Assembly: GCA_029844215.1 (NCBI GenBank)
Contig: CM056729.1
Span: 4,588,001 to 4,652,000 of the forward strand
DNA length: 64,000 nucleotides
Reading direction: 5' to 3'
Source of the DNA: Przewalskia tangutica
Taxonomy: Eukaryota > Streptophyta > Magnoliopsida > Solanales > Solanaceae
Of the stretch, positions 11,101 through 22,050 are shown one piece after another. Position 1 is the first letter of the stretch; each line of letters begins with the position of its first letter. The position numbers and the translations under genes are program-made. Below the pieces are notes generated by a model that saw only the letters and a list, made by a program, of their open reading frames with translations, ran no database searches and was not told the origin of the DNA.

Positions 11101-13047
11101 TAGCATCTTCGACTCTAATTTACAGAAGAAATCGCGATTCTGATTAATCAGAAAATCGCGATTTCGATTTTCAGTTCTTCGATTTCAATTCCACGATTCC
11201 TTCGCAATTTTTTTTCCAGAAGAGCATCGCGATTATGTTCGATCAATCGTGATTCTGATATTCGGAAAATCGCAATTCTGATTTTCGCGATTCTGATTTT
11301 CTCCTTTGTGAGATCGACTCCTTTGGATCCTTCGATCTCGGTTCCTTCGATCCTTCAATTCTCTACTTTGCTCCTCTTCTCGGTCTCGATTGCAATCTTT
11401 CGATCAATTCTATATTTGCAGAAATTTACAAGCTAATCGTCCCAATCTCGTAGCTTTGATACCATGTTAAATTTGCAGGAGCAAAGCAATCGAGAAGAGA
11501 TTCGTGAGAGAAGAAGACGTAGTGGTCGCGAGAATGAGAAGAGAGAGTTTGGGAGCAACCGCTCTTCATGATATTTTCTATTATGCTGCTTAAAAAGTAA
11601 TTACAAGGTATTTGTCCTATTTATACTAGAAAATTAGACCCACTAATAATATCCTACTAATAACAAAATATCCATTAATAATATCCTACTAATAACAAAA
11701 TATCTAAACTAACCACACATATATACAATATATATATGTGATATATCTCAACAAAGTGAGAAACATCTTTATTTATATTAGAGTATAGACAAATCTCAGA
11801 AGTACAAGCAAAATATGCTCTCCTAATAACACACTGAAGCGCTTTCCTTTAATGGGCCCTAAATAATGCAAATTCGAATTAGTTAGGCTAGTGAGTTCCG
11901 GTTTCCGGAACAGAAAAAGGGTAATACACAAGAATAATACAAGCAAAATATGCTCACCTAATTAGATTTTAGAGTCTTATGAGGTAGCATTGAGGTAACA
12001 TTGAGTCTATTGTCTCTAGTCCTTCCACGGACCCCACGCATAGCGGGAACTTAGTGCACCTTTCATTTTTTATGAGATAACATTGAGCTAACTGACTTTC
12101 CTCTCTTGTTCTTCACGATCTTTTTGTTATAGAAAGAAACACAAAAAGAACAAATACACACCCTTCTCTTAATAAAACATGATTAGGGTAGCAATTAACC
12201 TACAATTCGTCCAAGATGGGAACAATTTACCTAAGTTTATGCAGTAAACTGAAAGCACCAACTGTACTTGAGCAAAATGAGGAAAATTACTTGCAGAAAA
12301 CGTTGAAAATTACCTTCTTAGCTTGTGATCCAATCTCTGTTTGGCTTCTCTAGCTTTGTCACCTAGATCCTCATCATTATATCCATGACTTCCTATACTT
12401 CTTTGCTCTATCTGCACATAAAAATGCAAAACACAAGTATATATAAGTTCATTTTCCCACTCAATTCACATCAAAAATTTCCATATAGGAGTAGAGGTGA
12501 GGGGTTTTGGTGGTGGCTAGGTGCACACAGGCGAATTCAGAATTTGAAAAATTATAGATTTCTACAACGATTATAAGTTAATATACAATAAGTAGTTGAG
12601 TTCACGGTCAAATATTTATTACTATTCAATAAATTTCATACTCCCTCTGTCCCAAAAAAAAAATTAATTTGACTTGACACGAAATTTAACAAATAAAACA
12701 AGTCTTTTGCAATGTGTGGTCCAAAAGGCTTATATATTTATGTTGCTTAAATCATCTCATAATTCATTGAGATATATATAGAGTAATAAATATATAGAGT
12801 CTAAGCCAAAAGCTAGGCAAGGACGGAACCAGAATTTTTACTAAGGAATTAAAAAATATAAGGAAGTACGTCATACACAAAAAAATCAAGATATTACTAC
12901 ATAATATAAAAGAATCCTAACTTTGTAGGAAGTAATATATTTTTAGTAGCATACCTTCGAAGAAGCAGAAGGGGTAAGTGAATCAAACGATCTTAACTGA
13001 AAACTCCTTTTTGTAATACACAGAATTCCAAGAAACAAACCAGACAT
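8102..13047 (-). CDS. RING-H2 protein, RHY1A-like, copy A
   Basis: There are three exons on the minus strand: 13047-12955 (31 codons), 12411-12314 and 8399-8102 (TAA), with GT/AG borders and phases matching copies B and C (0, then 2). The predicted 162-residue protein starts MSGLFLGILC, has the conserved middle exon (DLGDKAREAKQRLD) and ends with a complete RING-H2 at about 116-157: CTIC, QCDHKFHSSC, PWLE, CPCC. The likely role is E3 ubiquitin ligase with a cytosolic or nuclear location, since no membrane segment is seen. The first exon is much shorter and more divergent than in B and C. The middle exon ends LDHKLR and lacks the RWKSQNK segment of its paralogs. Intron 2 is 3914 bp and contains an LTR element, a MITE and other repeats. 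Exon 1 is the least certain part: it rests on reading frame, donor site and position rather than strong similarity. Confidence 0.75.
8428..8479. repeat. 26-bp exact tandem duplication near the exon 3 acceptor
   Basis: The unit starting ATAATCTAACTGAG and ending TATGTTGC occurs at 8428-8453 and again at 8454-8479. It lies 29 bp upstream (minus sense) of exon 3 of copy A, in the branch-point zone, and overlaps the edge of a foldback element. Confidence 0.85.
8472..8585. mobile_element. Foldback MITE in intron 2 of copy A
   Basis: The terminal inverted repeats are TATGTTGCCCGGACTC and its near-complement at 8570-8585 (GAGTCTGAACAACATA). The interior has 'aggatccgacacgcac', a phrase common in Solanaceae foldback elements of this kind. 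It is about 114 bp with no coding capacity. Confidence 0.65.
8822..8990 (-). mobile_element. Copia LTR fragment
   Basis: Segments such as GAGACTAACTATACA, CTAATTAAGGTA and TGATGGGCTG match, in order, the LTRs of the Copia element at 20243-30838. The fragment ends near 'tatttaaca', as that LTR does, but its other end is missing. Around 8700-8790 there is also a faint SINE-like stretch (GGTAGAGGTAGAGAGG). Confidence 0.55.
9141..11753 (-). mobile_element. Non-coding LTR retrotransposon (LARD/TRIM-like) in intron 2 of copy A
   Basis: Two direct LTRs, 9141-9427 (287 bp) and 11465-11753 (289 bp), run from TGTTAAATTTG to ATCTCAACA on the plus strand and differ at few positions. The target duplication AAGTG is at 9136-9140 and 11754-11758. 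On the minus strand the LTR at 11753-11465 is followed by a primer site TGGTATCAAAGC (11464-11453), the initiator-Met type, so the element reads on the minus strand like its host gene. The 2.04 kb interior shows no gag, protease, integrase or RT motif; its open frames are short and low-complexity. It would need enzymes from an autonomous (probably Copia-type) relative. LTR similarity suggests recent insertion. Confidence 0.93.
9962..10160. repeat. 71-bp tandem repeat inside the LTR element
   Basis: Nearly three units of 71 bp are present, with 'ctcgttctct' at 9971, 10042 and 10113. Each contains the local inverted repeat TTCTCTAGTC..GACTAGAGAA. They lie in the interior of the element at 9141-11753. 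Confidence 0.85.
11963..12070 (+). mobile_element. SINE 3' fragment
   Basis: The stretch 'ccttccacggaccccacgc' followed by 'atagcgggaacttagtgcac' and a T-rich tail matches the 3' half of a Solanaceae tRNA-derived SINE. No promoter boxes are present, so it is a fragment, in intron 2 of copy A. Confidence 0.5.
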
Positions 13048-13228
13048 TTATGGTTGTGATTTTATAACAAATTTTGGAAAAATTGAGATGAAATTATGAA
13101 ACATGTTCTTTTGATTTTATGCAATATTTGTCTTTTGGGGAAGATTTTAGGATAAGTATTCAAGCAAACAAGAAACGAAAGCGATTTGCAACTTAAAAAA
13201 GGTAACGTGTCTGAAAGAAAGTTGATGC

Positions 13229-13620
13229 TTTGAGATTTGGACATAAGTTATTGGTTTATTGATCACAAGATAATGGCAAAGTAATAAGCACAAGTGCTTA
13301 CATACATGTATCAGCACTGATTGTCAAGGGGATAATTGGAAAAATGACCAAGATCGAATTCCGTCAGCGGCAGAGTGGGAGTTACTTCTTGAAATAAAGG
13401 AGGGCCCCTTGTGCGCAGCGTGGTAATGGTCTAACCTTTGAAATCAGTTAAGTTACCGTGATTAACTCCTTCACAATCTTGTCGGACCGGAGTGTGGGGG
13501 CTCCTCAGCACTGATTTTCTTTATGGTATGATATTTATTTAAACTTGACATTCAAATTTAAGATGTTAATGTAAAATATTTGTTATATTGTCTCATTTCG
13601 AATAAAGGGTAAAATTACCT
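13229..13620. repeat. Segmental duplicate of 19671-19965
   Basis: Shared ordered blocks include GGACATAAGTTATTG, GATAATGGCAAAGTAAT, TTTTCTTTATGG, TATGATATTTAT, AAGATGTTAATGT and TGTTATATTG. Differences are the 183-bp insertion here and about 90 extra bases in the other copy. It is the upstream flank of RING copy A. Confidence 0.75.
13323..13505. mobile_element. 183-bp insertion with 11-bp target duplication
   Basis: It is flanked by CAGCACTGATT at 13312-13322 and 13506-13516. The duplicated locus near 19841-19856 reads 'atcagcacagattttc' without the insert, which acts as an empty site. The insert is GC-richer than its surroundings. It looks like a short retroposon, but I cannot assign promoter boxes or a family. 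Confidence 0.7.
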
Positions 13621-14430
13621 TATATTTTCTTACTAGTGAATGTCACGTTATAAATATGAGTTACACTCTATCCTTTCCAGATCACATATTATGAGATTTT
13701 AATGAGTATGATGTGTTGTTGTATTTATATTATATTAAAATGAAAAATATTTAAACTAAAAGTTAAATTATTAAAATATCCTTTTAAATATTCTATATAT
13801 AAGAAATTCTAAATAAATTAAATACAAAAAAAAAAAACTGACGTACCTATACAGTCTCAAGCCAACAGTCACCACCATTCACTCTGTTAATGCTATTCTG
13901 TTGTGCATGTTCATTTTGGAATCAGTTGGTGTGAGATCTCATTTTTTATAATATTTTCTTAATGGGTTTTGCTTTTTGTGTCAAACTTCAGTGTGTAGAG
14001 AACAATATAGGCGAATTCTAAGATTTTAAGACGATAGATTATCATTTTAGAAATTAAAAAAAAATGCAAGTGCATTTAATGGGGTTCAATTCCGTAAACT
14101 TAAGTGATTAAACCCAATGCTTAATTAATGCTCCACTAAATCTCATTTGATCATGTATATCTGTAAAGAATTTATCTTGGGTCTAACTCAACTCCAAAAA
14201 TTAGTTTGTAAGGTGAGGATTGTTCAAGTCTATATAAAGAGTTAATGTTTCCATTCAATACTCCCCGCACGCTCAGACCCCGTTAATTAGAGTGTGGATG
14301 ACATAATTTGAGGACCCAACATCGGTGAACATAGTATTAGAATGGGTTTGGCTCTGATATCATGTAAAGAATGGATCTTGGGTTTAACTCAACCCAAAAG
14401 TTAGCTTGTAGGGTGATGATTGTTCAAATC

Positions 14431-17400
14431 TGTTAAACAATGTCCAAAAGTTGGCATTAGCGTCGCGGCTCAAGGGACACGGCGCTGGCGTCACGTCGGT
14501 GGGCCGATCGAAACCATATCCAGGGACCACAACGTGTCCAGCAGTGGACACACATTATTATCGTATTATTATATATTTGGTAGACTTAGTCTTGTACCAT
14601 AATTAGAATTATTCTATTACCTTAATTGTATAAAATAAAGATTTAGATGTAAAGTAGGAATAGGATTCTCCTATTGTAACTTGTATATATATATATATAT
14701 GTCTTCAATCAATAAGAATAATCAAGGGATTATTAATTTTGATCCGTTTGGGTTTTCTGTGAAGGATTTCAAGACGGGGAGTCATCTCATGAGGTGTAAC
14801 AGTAGGGGTGATCTTTATCCAATCACTTTAAGTCTCAGCGTCTCGCGTCAAGCTATGTCATCCACTTTTGCAGCTCTTGCTCCTTCCTTGTGGCATGCTT
14901 GGCTAGGTCATCCAGGGTCGTCTATTTTATCTTCTTTAGATAGACATAAGTTTATTTTTTTGTAATGGTACGCGTAGTACTCCACTTTGTCAATCCCGTG
15001 CTTTGGAAAAAATTATTAAGTTATCATTTGTAGCGTCAAATTCTAAAACTTCAATGCCATTTGATATTATTCATAGTGATTTGTGGACATCTCCGGTTCT
15101 CAGTTCTATGGGTCATCGTTATTATGTTTTATTCTCAGATGACTATTCTAAATATTTATGGACGTTTCCAATTGCGAAAAAATCTCAAGTTTTTTCCATT
15201 TTCATAAAATTTAGAGCTTTCATAAGAACGCAATTCGAACGGGAAATCAAAAACATTCAACGTGATAATGGCAAAGAGTATGACAATGGGGAATTTATGG
15301 AGTTTTGTGCTCAAAATGGGATAAATTTTCATTTTTCTTGTCCTCATACGTCTTCACAAAATGGGAAAGTTGAGCGAAAAATTCGTACCATTAATAATAT
15401 TGTCCGCACTTTGTTGGTTCATTCTTCCGTTCCTCCATTATTTTGGCATCATGCGCTGCAAATGGCTACCGATCTGCTCAATATTCTTCCTTCTAAAGGT
15501 TTGACATATTCATCCCCTCTCAAAGTCTTATACAATAAGTCTCCGTCATATTCTCATCTTAGGGTCTTCGGATGCTTATGTTATCCACTGTTCCCATCCA
15601 CTACAATCAACAAACTTCAGGCACGTTCTACTCCTTGCGTGTTTTTGGGTTTTTCGTAAAATCACCGTGGTTATAAATGCTTTGATTTGTCCTCTAAAAG
15701 AATCATCATTAGTCGTCATGTTCTATTTGATGAATCCTGATTTCCCTTTTCTAAAGTAGAAAAACTCGTGTCTAGTTCTTATGATTTTTTGGATGAGGAT
15801 GTCTCCCCCTATGTTCCAGGACATTTTTCATATTTGCCCAAAAAAACGTCGTCAGCGCCGCGACCCTGCACAGAGGTGCCGCGGCACCAAAACTCATGTG
15901 AGTCAGCGTCGCGGCCCTGCACAGAGGCGCCACAGCGCCAAAACTTCAGAGAGCTCTGCAGTTCTTCTGGAGCCACGACCGTCGCCCCTAGCGCTGCAGC
16001 GCCTCCGACGATAATTCCAAAAATTCATCCAATCCAACCCAGAGTCATGGTCCAGTCACTCGCAGTCGACGGAGTATTTTTAAGCCTAAAGTACATTTTA
16101 ATTTAAATTCTAATGTTCTTAAATATCCTTACCCCGTAATCCTGTGTCTGCCTTAAATGACCCTAATTGAAAAATTGCCATGATCGGAGAATATAATGAT
16201 AATAATACGTGGCAGTTGGTACCCCGTCCATCTGGTGTTAATATTATTCGGTCTATGTGGATTTTTGTTCATAAGGAAAATTCTGATGGTTCATTTACAA
16301 GGCATAAGGTTAGACTTGTAGGTGATGGTAAGACTCAGCAGGTTGATGTGGATTGTGGTGAGACATTTAGCCCGGCGGTCAAGCCGGCTACCATTCGCAT
16401 GTGCTCAGCTTGGCTCTTTCGAAATCCTGACTCATTCATCAGCTAGATGTGAAGAATGCTTTTCTACATGATGATCTTCAGGAGACAGTGTATATGCATC
16501 AGCCCTTGGGGTTCAGGGATACTAGATATCCTAATCAGGTCTGTATATTGAAGAAGTAATTGTATGGGCTTAAGAAGTCTCCACGGGCTTGATATAAGAG
16601 GTTTGCTGATTTTGTTTCGACTATGGGTTTTTCGCACAGTTGATCTGATAATTCATTATTCATATATCGTCGAAGGTCTTCCATGGCTTATATATTATTA
16701 TATGTTCATGATATTATCTTGACTGTCTCTTCTGATGCTTTGCGAAAGTTTATTATGACAATGCTCAGTTCTGAGTTTGTCATGAAGGACTTGGGCCCAT
16801 TGAGTTATTTTTTAGGGATTGCAGTCACTCGTCATGCAGGCGGATTGTTCTTATCACATAGAAAGTATGCAGCAGAGATCATTGAGAGTGCGGGGATGTC
16901 ATCCTGTAAGTCCACGTCCACTCCAGTTGATACTAAATCCAAGTTGGGTGCTGGAGTTGGCTCTCCATATGAGGATCCGACCCACTATCGCAGCCTTGCA
17001 GACGCCCTTTAGTATCTGACGTTCACGCGACCTAATATTATATATGTCGTACAACATGTGTGTTTGTTTATGCATGATCCTAGAGTTGAATATATGAATG
17101 CGCTAAAGCGCATTCTTAGGCACATTCAGGGAACACTTGAGTATGGTTTGCATTTGTATCCATCGTCGACGTCTACACTTGTCTCTTACATATATGCTGA
17201 TTGGGGCGGTTGTCCTGACACCAGACGGTCTACGTCTGGCTATTGCATGTTTTTAGGTAATAACTTGGTCTCATGGTCTGTCAAACGTCAATCAACGCTT
17301 TCACGTTCAAGTGCAGAGGTCGAGTATAGAGGGGTAGTCAATGTGGTTTCTGAGTCATGTTGGTTACGAAATCTACTGTTATAGCTTCATTGTTCTATTG

Positions 17401-17966
17401 AGAAAGCTACATTTGTGTATTGTGATAATATAAGTGTCATATACCTTTCTGGTAATCCAGTTCAGCACCAGCGTACTAAACACATAGAGATCGATATTCA
17501 CTTTGTTCGAGAGAAGGTAGCCAAAGGACAAGTACGCGTTTGTCATGTTCCTTCAAAATATCAAATTGCAGACATCTTTACAAAGGGTCTTCCCTCGGTC
17601 ATTTTTGAAGATTTTAGAGACAATCTCAGCGTACGAAGACCTCCCGATGTGACTGCGGGGAGTGTTAAACAGTGTCCAAAAATTGACATTAGCGTCGCGT
17701 CTCAAGGGACACGGCGCCGCGAGCCACGTTCGGTGGGCCGGTCGAAACCATATCCGGGGCACAACGTGTCCAAAGAATGGACACATATTATTATTGTATT
17801 ATTATATATTTGGTAGACTCAGTCTTGTACCATAATTAGAATTATTCTATTACCTTAATTGTATAGAATAAAGATTTAGATGTAAAGTAGGAATATGATT
17901 CTCCTATTGTAACTTGTATATATATGTCTTCAATCAATAAGAATAATCAAGAGATTATTTTTTTCA
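14431..17966 (+). mobile_element. Copia LTR retrotransposon, internally deleted
   Basis: The target duplication AAATC is at 14426-14430 and 17967-17971. The 3' LTR is 17663-17966 (304 bp, TGTTAAAC..TTTTCA), preceded by a purine tract GCGGGGAG. The 5' LTR starts at 14431 and breaks at about 14732, where the sequence passes directly into the gag-pre-integrase region. The LTR end, primer site, gag and protease are therefore deleted. It is inserted in the right LTR of a TRIM. Confidence 0.93.
14735..17662 (+). pseudogene. Copia pol remnant (integrase, RT, RNase H)
   Basis: The order is gag-pre-integrase (14735-14965; DPFGFSVKDF, LWHAWLGHPG), integrase core (15003-15659; HSDLW, RDNGKEYD, QNGKVERK giving the D,D,E triad), RT (about 16180-17012; ETFSPAVKPATIR, LDVKNAFLH, LYGLKKSPRA, LGPLSYFLGI) and RNase H (17058-17650; ADWGGCPDTRRSTSGY, SSAEVEYR, ADIFTKGLP). 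Integrase before RT is the Copia order. Stops fall at about 14963, 16444, 16557, 16595 and 17011, and the frame shifts between blocks. The RT active site YVDD reads YVHD, so the enzyme is dead even without the stops. Confidence 0.92.
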
Positions 17967-18300
17967 AAATCTATATAAGTAGTCAATGTTTTCATTTCAT
18001 TTCCGATGTTGAACTCTTAATAATTCCTTTATTTAATATTAGATATATTTTAAAAATTATAAACATAATATATTGAATTTAATCGAATGGGTTCACATGA
18101 CACTTTATTTTTTAATGTAAATTCGCTCCTGAAAAGCAATGCTAATAAATATGATATTCATCCACATATTTACAATTTACTTGGCGGGGTACATACAACT
18201 ATATGTTGGTGAACATGGATTGTTACATGACGTACATTTGGATTTATATATTTGTGATTTGATGTAATAATTATTTTACCTTACTTTTTGGTGTATATTT

Positions 18301-18462
18301 AAAGGGAAGCCTTGAGTAAATGATAAAGTTGCTTTCATTTGATTAGGAGGTTATGGTTCAAGCAATAGAAACAACCTCCAGTAATCTGAGTAATAGCTGC
18401 GTCTGATAAACTTTTGTGGTGGCGCCAGGACTCCGCATGCGATAAACAGTCGTCTTGTCCTT
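18301..18462 (+). mobile_element. tRNA-derived SINE
   Basis: The 162-bp insert is flanked by a 20-bp direct repeat (18281-18300 and 18463-18482; core TTTTTGGTGTATATTT). Near its start is an A-box-like 'gagtaaatgataaag', then a B-box-like GGTTATGGTTCAAGC, then the diverged tail also seen at 11963-12070, and a T-rich end. It is transcribed by RNA polymerase III when active; this copy is diverged. Confidence 0.82.
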
Positions 18463-18489
18463 TTACTTTTTGGTGTATATTTGTTACTT

Positions 18490-18918
18490 AAGTCTATGAT
18501 CATCCAGCGGAAATTCGTTTCTAAAGCCTACAAAGAGAAACCTTGGTCAATGTGTTTACAAAGGCTTTGGGCAAATCACAACAGGAATATTTACTTGGCA
18601 AGTTCGGCATTCGAAATTTTCATGTTCCAACTTGAGGGGGGGGGGGGGGGTATTTACGGACCCGGATTGAAAGAAAAAATACCTAGTATAATTGTATAAG
18701 CCTAATAGGTTTATGGTAAAATCCTATGCTAAGTCTAATAGTTTATTTTTTGTGAATTGTAATTATGGTAGTTTTATTTGAATAGGATTTCCTTGTTAGA
18801 CTAGGAAAAGAAAGAACTTACATATATATAAGGATGACATTGTAATGAATGAAATGTAGAAAGAATTCTCTCATTATTCTTCTTCTCTCTAAATTTCTGT
18901 CCCCTCAAGATTTTAACA
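18490..18918 (+). mobile_element. Copia 3' end: RNase H tail, G15 tract and LTR
   Basis: The frame at about 18545-18632 reads (V)NVFTKALGK..EYLLGKFGIRNFHVPT and a stop, the usual end of Copia pol. A polypurine tract with 15 G (18636-18650) follows. The LTR then ends near TTTTAACA at 18918. Upstream pol is absent, so this is an independent remnant, different from the elements at 14431 and 20243. Confidence 0.75.
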
Positions 18919-20242
18919 AATACGCTTCATTCATGTTTGTACCTCATAAAGTAAAAATAAGATAAAAATGTATCAAGTTAAACTTGATTGTTAATTTTCG
19001 TAAGTTCGGACGATATTTAATTTAATCATCTTGACTTCGACAAACAAAAACAGGACAATTCACATTGATCATTTACAAAAAATTGTATGCATTTAAAATT
19101 ATTTATTCAACATTTTTTTTAAATATTTATACTATTATTAATGTTATATACCACATGACTCGTCATACACGTGCAATATACCTGCCACAAAATTGGTAAA
19201 TGTAAAAATTGGACACAAAAACAAAATTATGTAGATAAATAAAATGAAGGTATATATATAAATGCTTATATGTAGTTTAAAACATTTGTTTCTATCAAGG
19301 AAATAGAATTTTAAAATAGAAATGCATCAAAAGTATAACTACCATGCTAATAAACAATAAAGGTGTCTAAACAAAGTTAGTAAGTGTCCGTTTGGTTGGG
19401 CTTTTTCGAAGGTCAAAAGTGTTTTTGATTTTTCAAAAGTACTTTCGGCATTTAAATGAATCATTTGGTTGACAAATGAATAAGGGTCCGTTTGGTATAG
19501 TTTATTAAAAAGAGCTTCTCTCAGTAGAGGTCAAAAGTGCATTTTTCAGCCAAAAGCATTTTTGATCTTTTCAATCAAACACTAAAAAAAAAGGCTAAAA
19601 GTATTTTTGACAAAAAAAAAAGTACTTTTGATCATTTGAGAAGCACAACCAAACTAACACTAAGTAATTACTTTGAGACTTGGACATAAGTTATTGATTT
19701 ATTGGATTCTCGTGGTGCTTGATCAATATTGATATATACAAAATCTAATTATCAAGCAGTTGAGTTATATGACATTGATGGTGGCTTAGGATTTAAACTA
19801 GATAATGGCAAAGTAATGAGTACAAATGCTTATATGAATCAGCACAGATTTTCTTTATGGGTATGATATTTATCTAATCGACATGAATTTTAAGATGTTA
19901 ATGTGAAATGTCTGTTATATTGCCTTATTTTGAATAGTTTCATAATAGAGGTTAAAATTGATCTATTTTAAATAATTTGGCTATTTTTCCTAGAAAATAC
20001 TATGACAATAATGTTCGGTTGATAGAGGAAATATCTTTTTGAGAGAAAAGTAATTCCCTTTCAATCAATACAGGGATACTAAGAGGCAAAATACTGAATC
20101 TGTTTTTTTTTTTATAAATTCTGTTTTACACTAAAATTAGAATAAAAGTGCAATTTAATTTGATATGTTGAATTGAGTTAGTTTTATCTTCAAATGACTT
20201 GTTGGTCCTTTCCTTTCAAATCGTCCACCATATGTATGTTGA
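18919..20242. other. Spacer with MITEs and a duplicated segment
   Basis: No gene is visible. The block holds AT-rich DNA, the MITE complex at 19381-19668 and the duplicate (19671-19965) of the upstream flank of RING copy A. No copy of a RING exon could be found beside this duplicate. Confidence 0.5.
19381..19668. mobile_element. hAT-like MITE complex (one full, one partial)
   Basis: A partial copy starts at about 19383 (GTGTCCGTTTGGTTGGGC). A second, inverted copy runs from about 19486 (AAGGGTCCGTTTGGTA) to 19668 (CAACCAAACTAACACTAAG). The ends match the MITE at 57811-58118. Confidence 0.6.
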
Positions 20243-20524
20243 TGAAAGAATTAATTCCTTGATTATTTTTATTGATGAAAGACATATATATACAAGTTAT
20301 AATAGAAAAATCATTTTTCTATTCTACATCTAAATCTCTATTCTATATGAAGACTAACTATACATTTATGGTACTAATTAAGGTACAAGACTAGTCTAAT
20401 ATATACCAAATATACACTAAATCCATGTCTCAGTTGGCCACTGTTTTTCCCGTGATGGGCTGGCCCATTCTCGCCTTTGGACATGAATATATACTAGTGT
20501 ATATTATGTATATTTAACACACCC

Positions 20525-21000
20525 CCACAGTCATAGCGGGAAGACCCTTTGTAAAGATGTCTGCAATTGATATCTGGAAGGGACATGACAGACGCGTACT
20601 TGTCCTCTAGCTACCTTTTCTCGAACAAAATGAATATCCATCTATATGTGTTTAGTGCGCTGGTGCTGAACTGGATTACCAGAAAGGTAGATGACACTTA
20701 TATTATCACAATACACCAAGATAGCCTTCTGAATAGGACAATGGAGCTCTAAAAGTAGATTACGTAACCAACATGACTCAGAAACCACATTGGCTACCCC
20801 TCGATACTCGACCTCTGCACTTGAACGTGATAGCGTGGATTGACGCTTGGCAGACCATGAGACCAAGTTATTACCTAAAAACATACAATAGCCAGACATA
20901 CACCGTCTGGTGTCAGGTCAACCACCACAATCAACATATGTATAGGAGACAAGTGTAGACGTCGACGAAGGATACAAATGCAAGCCATAATCAAGTGTTC
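20525..21000 (-). pseudogene. Copia RNase H fragment, 3' half of the split
   Basis: On the minus strand it reads DYGLHLYP at the break, then SGYCMFLGNNLVSWSAK, SSAEVEYRGVAN, CWLRNLLLEL and PVQHQRTKHI, then the diverged end of pol. It is nearly the same protein as the RNase H at 17058-17650. It is interrupted at 21000 by the Athila-like insertion (target duplication TGTTC) and resumes at 30024. Confidence 0.88.
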
Positions 21001-21939
21001 TGTTAGGATCATGTCCAATTGCTCACGCAAGTGTACATATAGTTCACAAGTAATATAGTCTGTAAGACCGAGTTTATCGTCCACAGAGACTGGTTTCTAA
21101 TTACCGAACATCTATTCTAGGTTATTTATTTGGCAAACGATATTTGATTTGGATTTTTATCTAACTACTAGAATAATTGCGAGAAGTAATCTAAATTATT
21201 GGGGTTTAATCAGTTATGAAGGAATTAGGGCTTCCAAAATCCTCGACTATCCACTCTATTCAATCCTTAATGCAACTACAACGACTTCTTCTTCTACGTT
21301 AAGATAGCGGTTAACTAGATTGTCTTATATTCCGGTTAGAATATATAATCGCTCAATCCCAGTGCAGAACCATTCTATATTTCTATGATAGGATTTACCA
21401 CATAGGAGGATTAAGAACAGTAACCTATAATGCTACACAAGTATCGAAGTACTTTCGTCCGCGATATTAACCTATGTCTATTCAATTACAACATATCTAA
21501 ATCTCTCCTCTCGGTTCTTGATTCGAAATCATATAAGTTATGATAATTAGTGATCAATTAACAATCGAACATTCATACCAATTATTGAATAAATCTTAAT
21601 CAAGTGAAGAAGAAATCAAACTAATGCATTAAGTCATGAGATAGAGTTTCAAGCGATTCAAAAGGAAAACCCTAATAAAGTGTTTAGCTCCTAGCCATAA
21701 ACATGCTCAGGACTAATACAAATTCAAATATAAACTGAATTGAAAACTAAAGAAAGAAAATTTACGTAGAACTATGTCTCCAATTGTAGCCGTCAAGCAT
21801 TGTGTTGTGAGGAATGAGGAATAAAATGAATGATATCCCCCTTAAAATATGTCCCTAGGGATTATATTTGTTGTTAACAACGTGTGCCTTGAACCCTTCT
21901 GTCCCTTGTCAATTCTATTTCAGTTCTGAAAATTCACGT

Positions 21940-22050
21940 ATCGGCAACGCGGTTCTGCAGGATGGCACCGCGGTGCCGAAAGTCCTGCAGCCTCTCAGTA
22001 ATAATGGCACTGCGGTCCTGTATGAACGGCACCGCCGTGCTGCAGTCTTT
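21940..22050. repeat. GC-rich palindromic motifs in the Athila-like LTR
   Basis: This AT-rich LTR contains a cluster around GGCACCGCGGTGCC, with variants such as GGCACCGCCGTGC. The cluster recurs in the other LTR (29708-29812), in the interior (23546-23622) and, diverged, in the solo LTR near 61460-61515. Confidence 0.8.

Larger units (their letters stand above)
13048..14161. other. Upstream region of copy A
   Basis: No gene is visible. The presumed promoter of copy A holds the 183-bp insertion at 13323-13505 and a segment (13229-13620) duplicated at 19671-19965. AT-rich spacer follows. Confidence 0.5.
14162..18022 (-). mobile_element. TRIM element split by a Copia insertion
   Basis: The left LTR starts near 14162 (TGTAAAGAAT..TTGGGTCTAACTCAAC). 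It is followed by the polypurine tract (minus GAGCGTGCGGGGAGT), a ~100-bp interior with CCAACATCGGTGAAC, a primer-site remnant (minus TGATATCAGAGCC) and a right LTR from 14363. The right LTR breaks at 14430 and resumes at 17972 (TATATAAGTAGTCAATG) up to about 18022. A less disturbed relative lies at 59350-59692, and comparison gives the order. The left LTR has lost its last bases. Confidence 0.75.
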
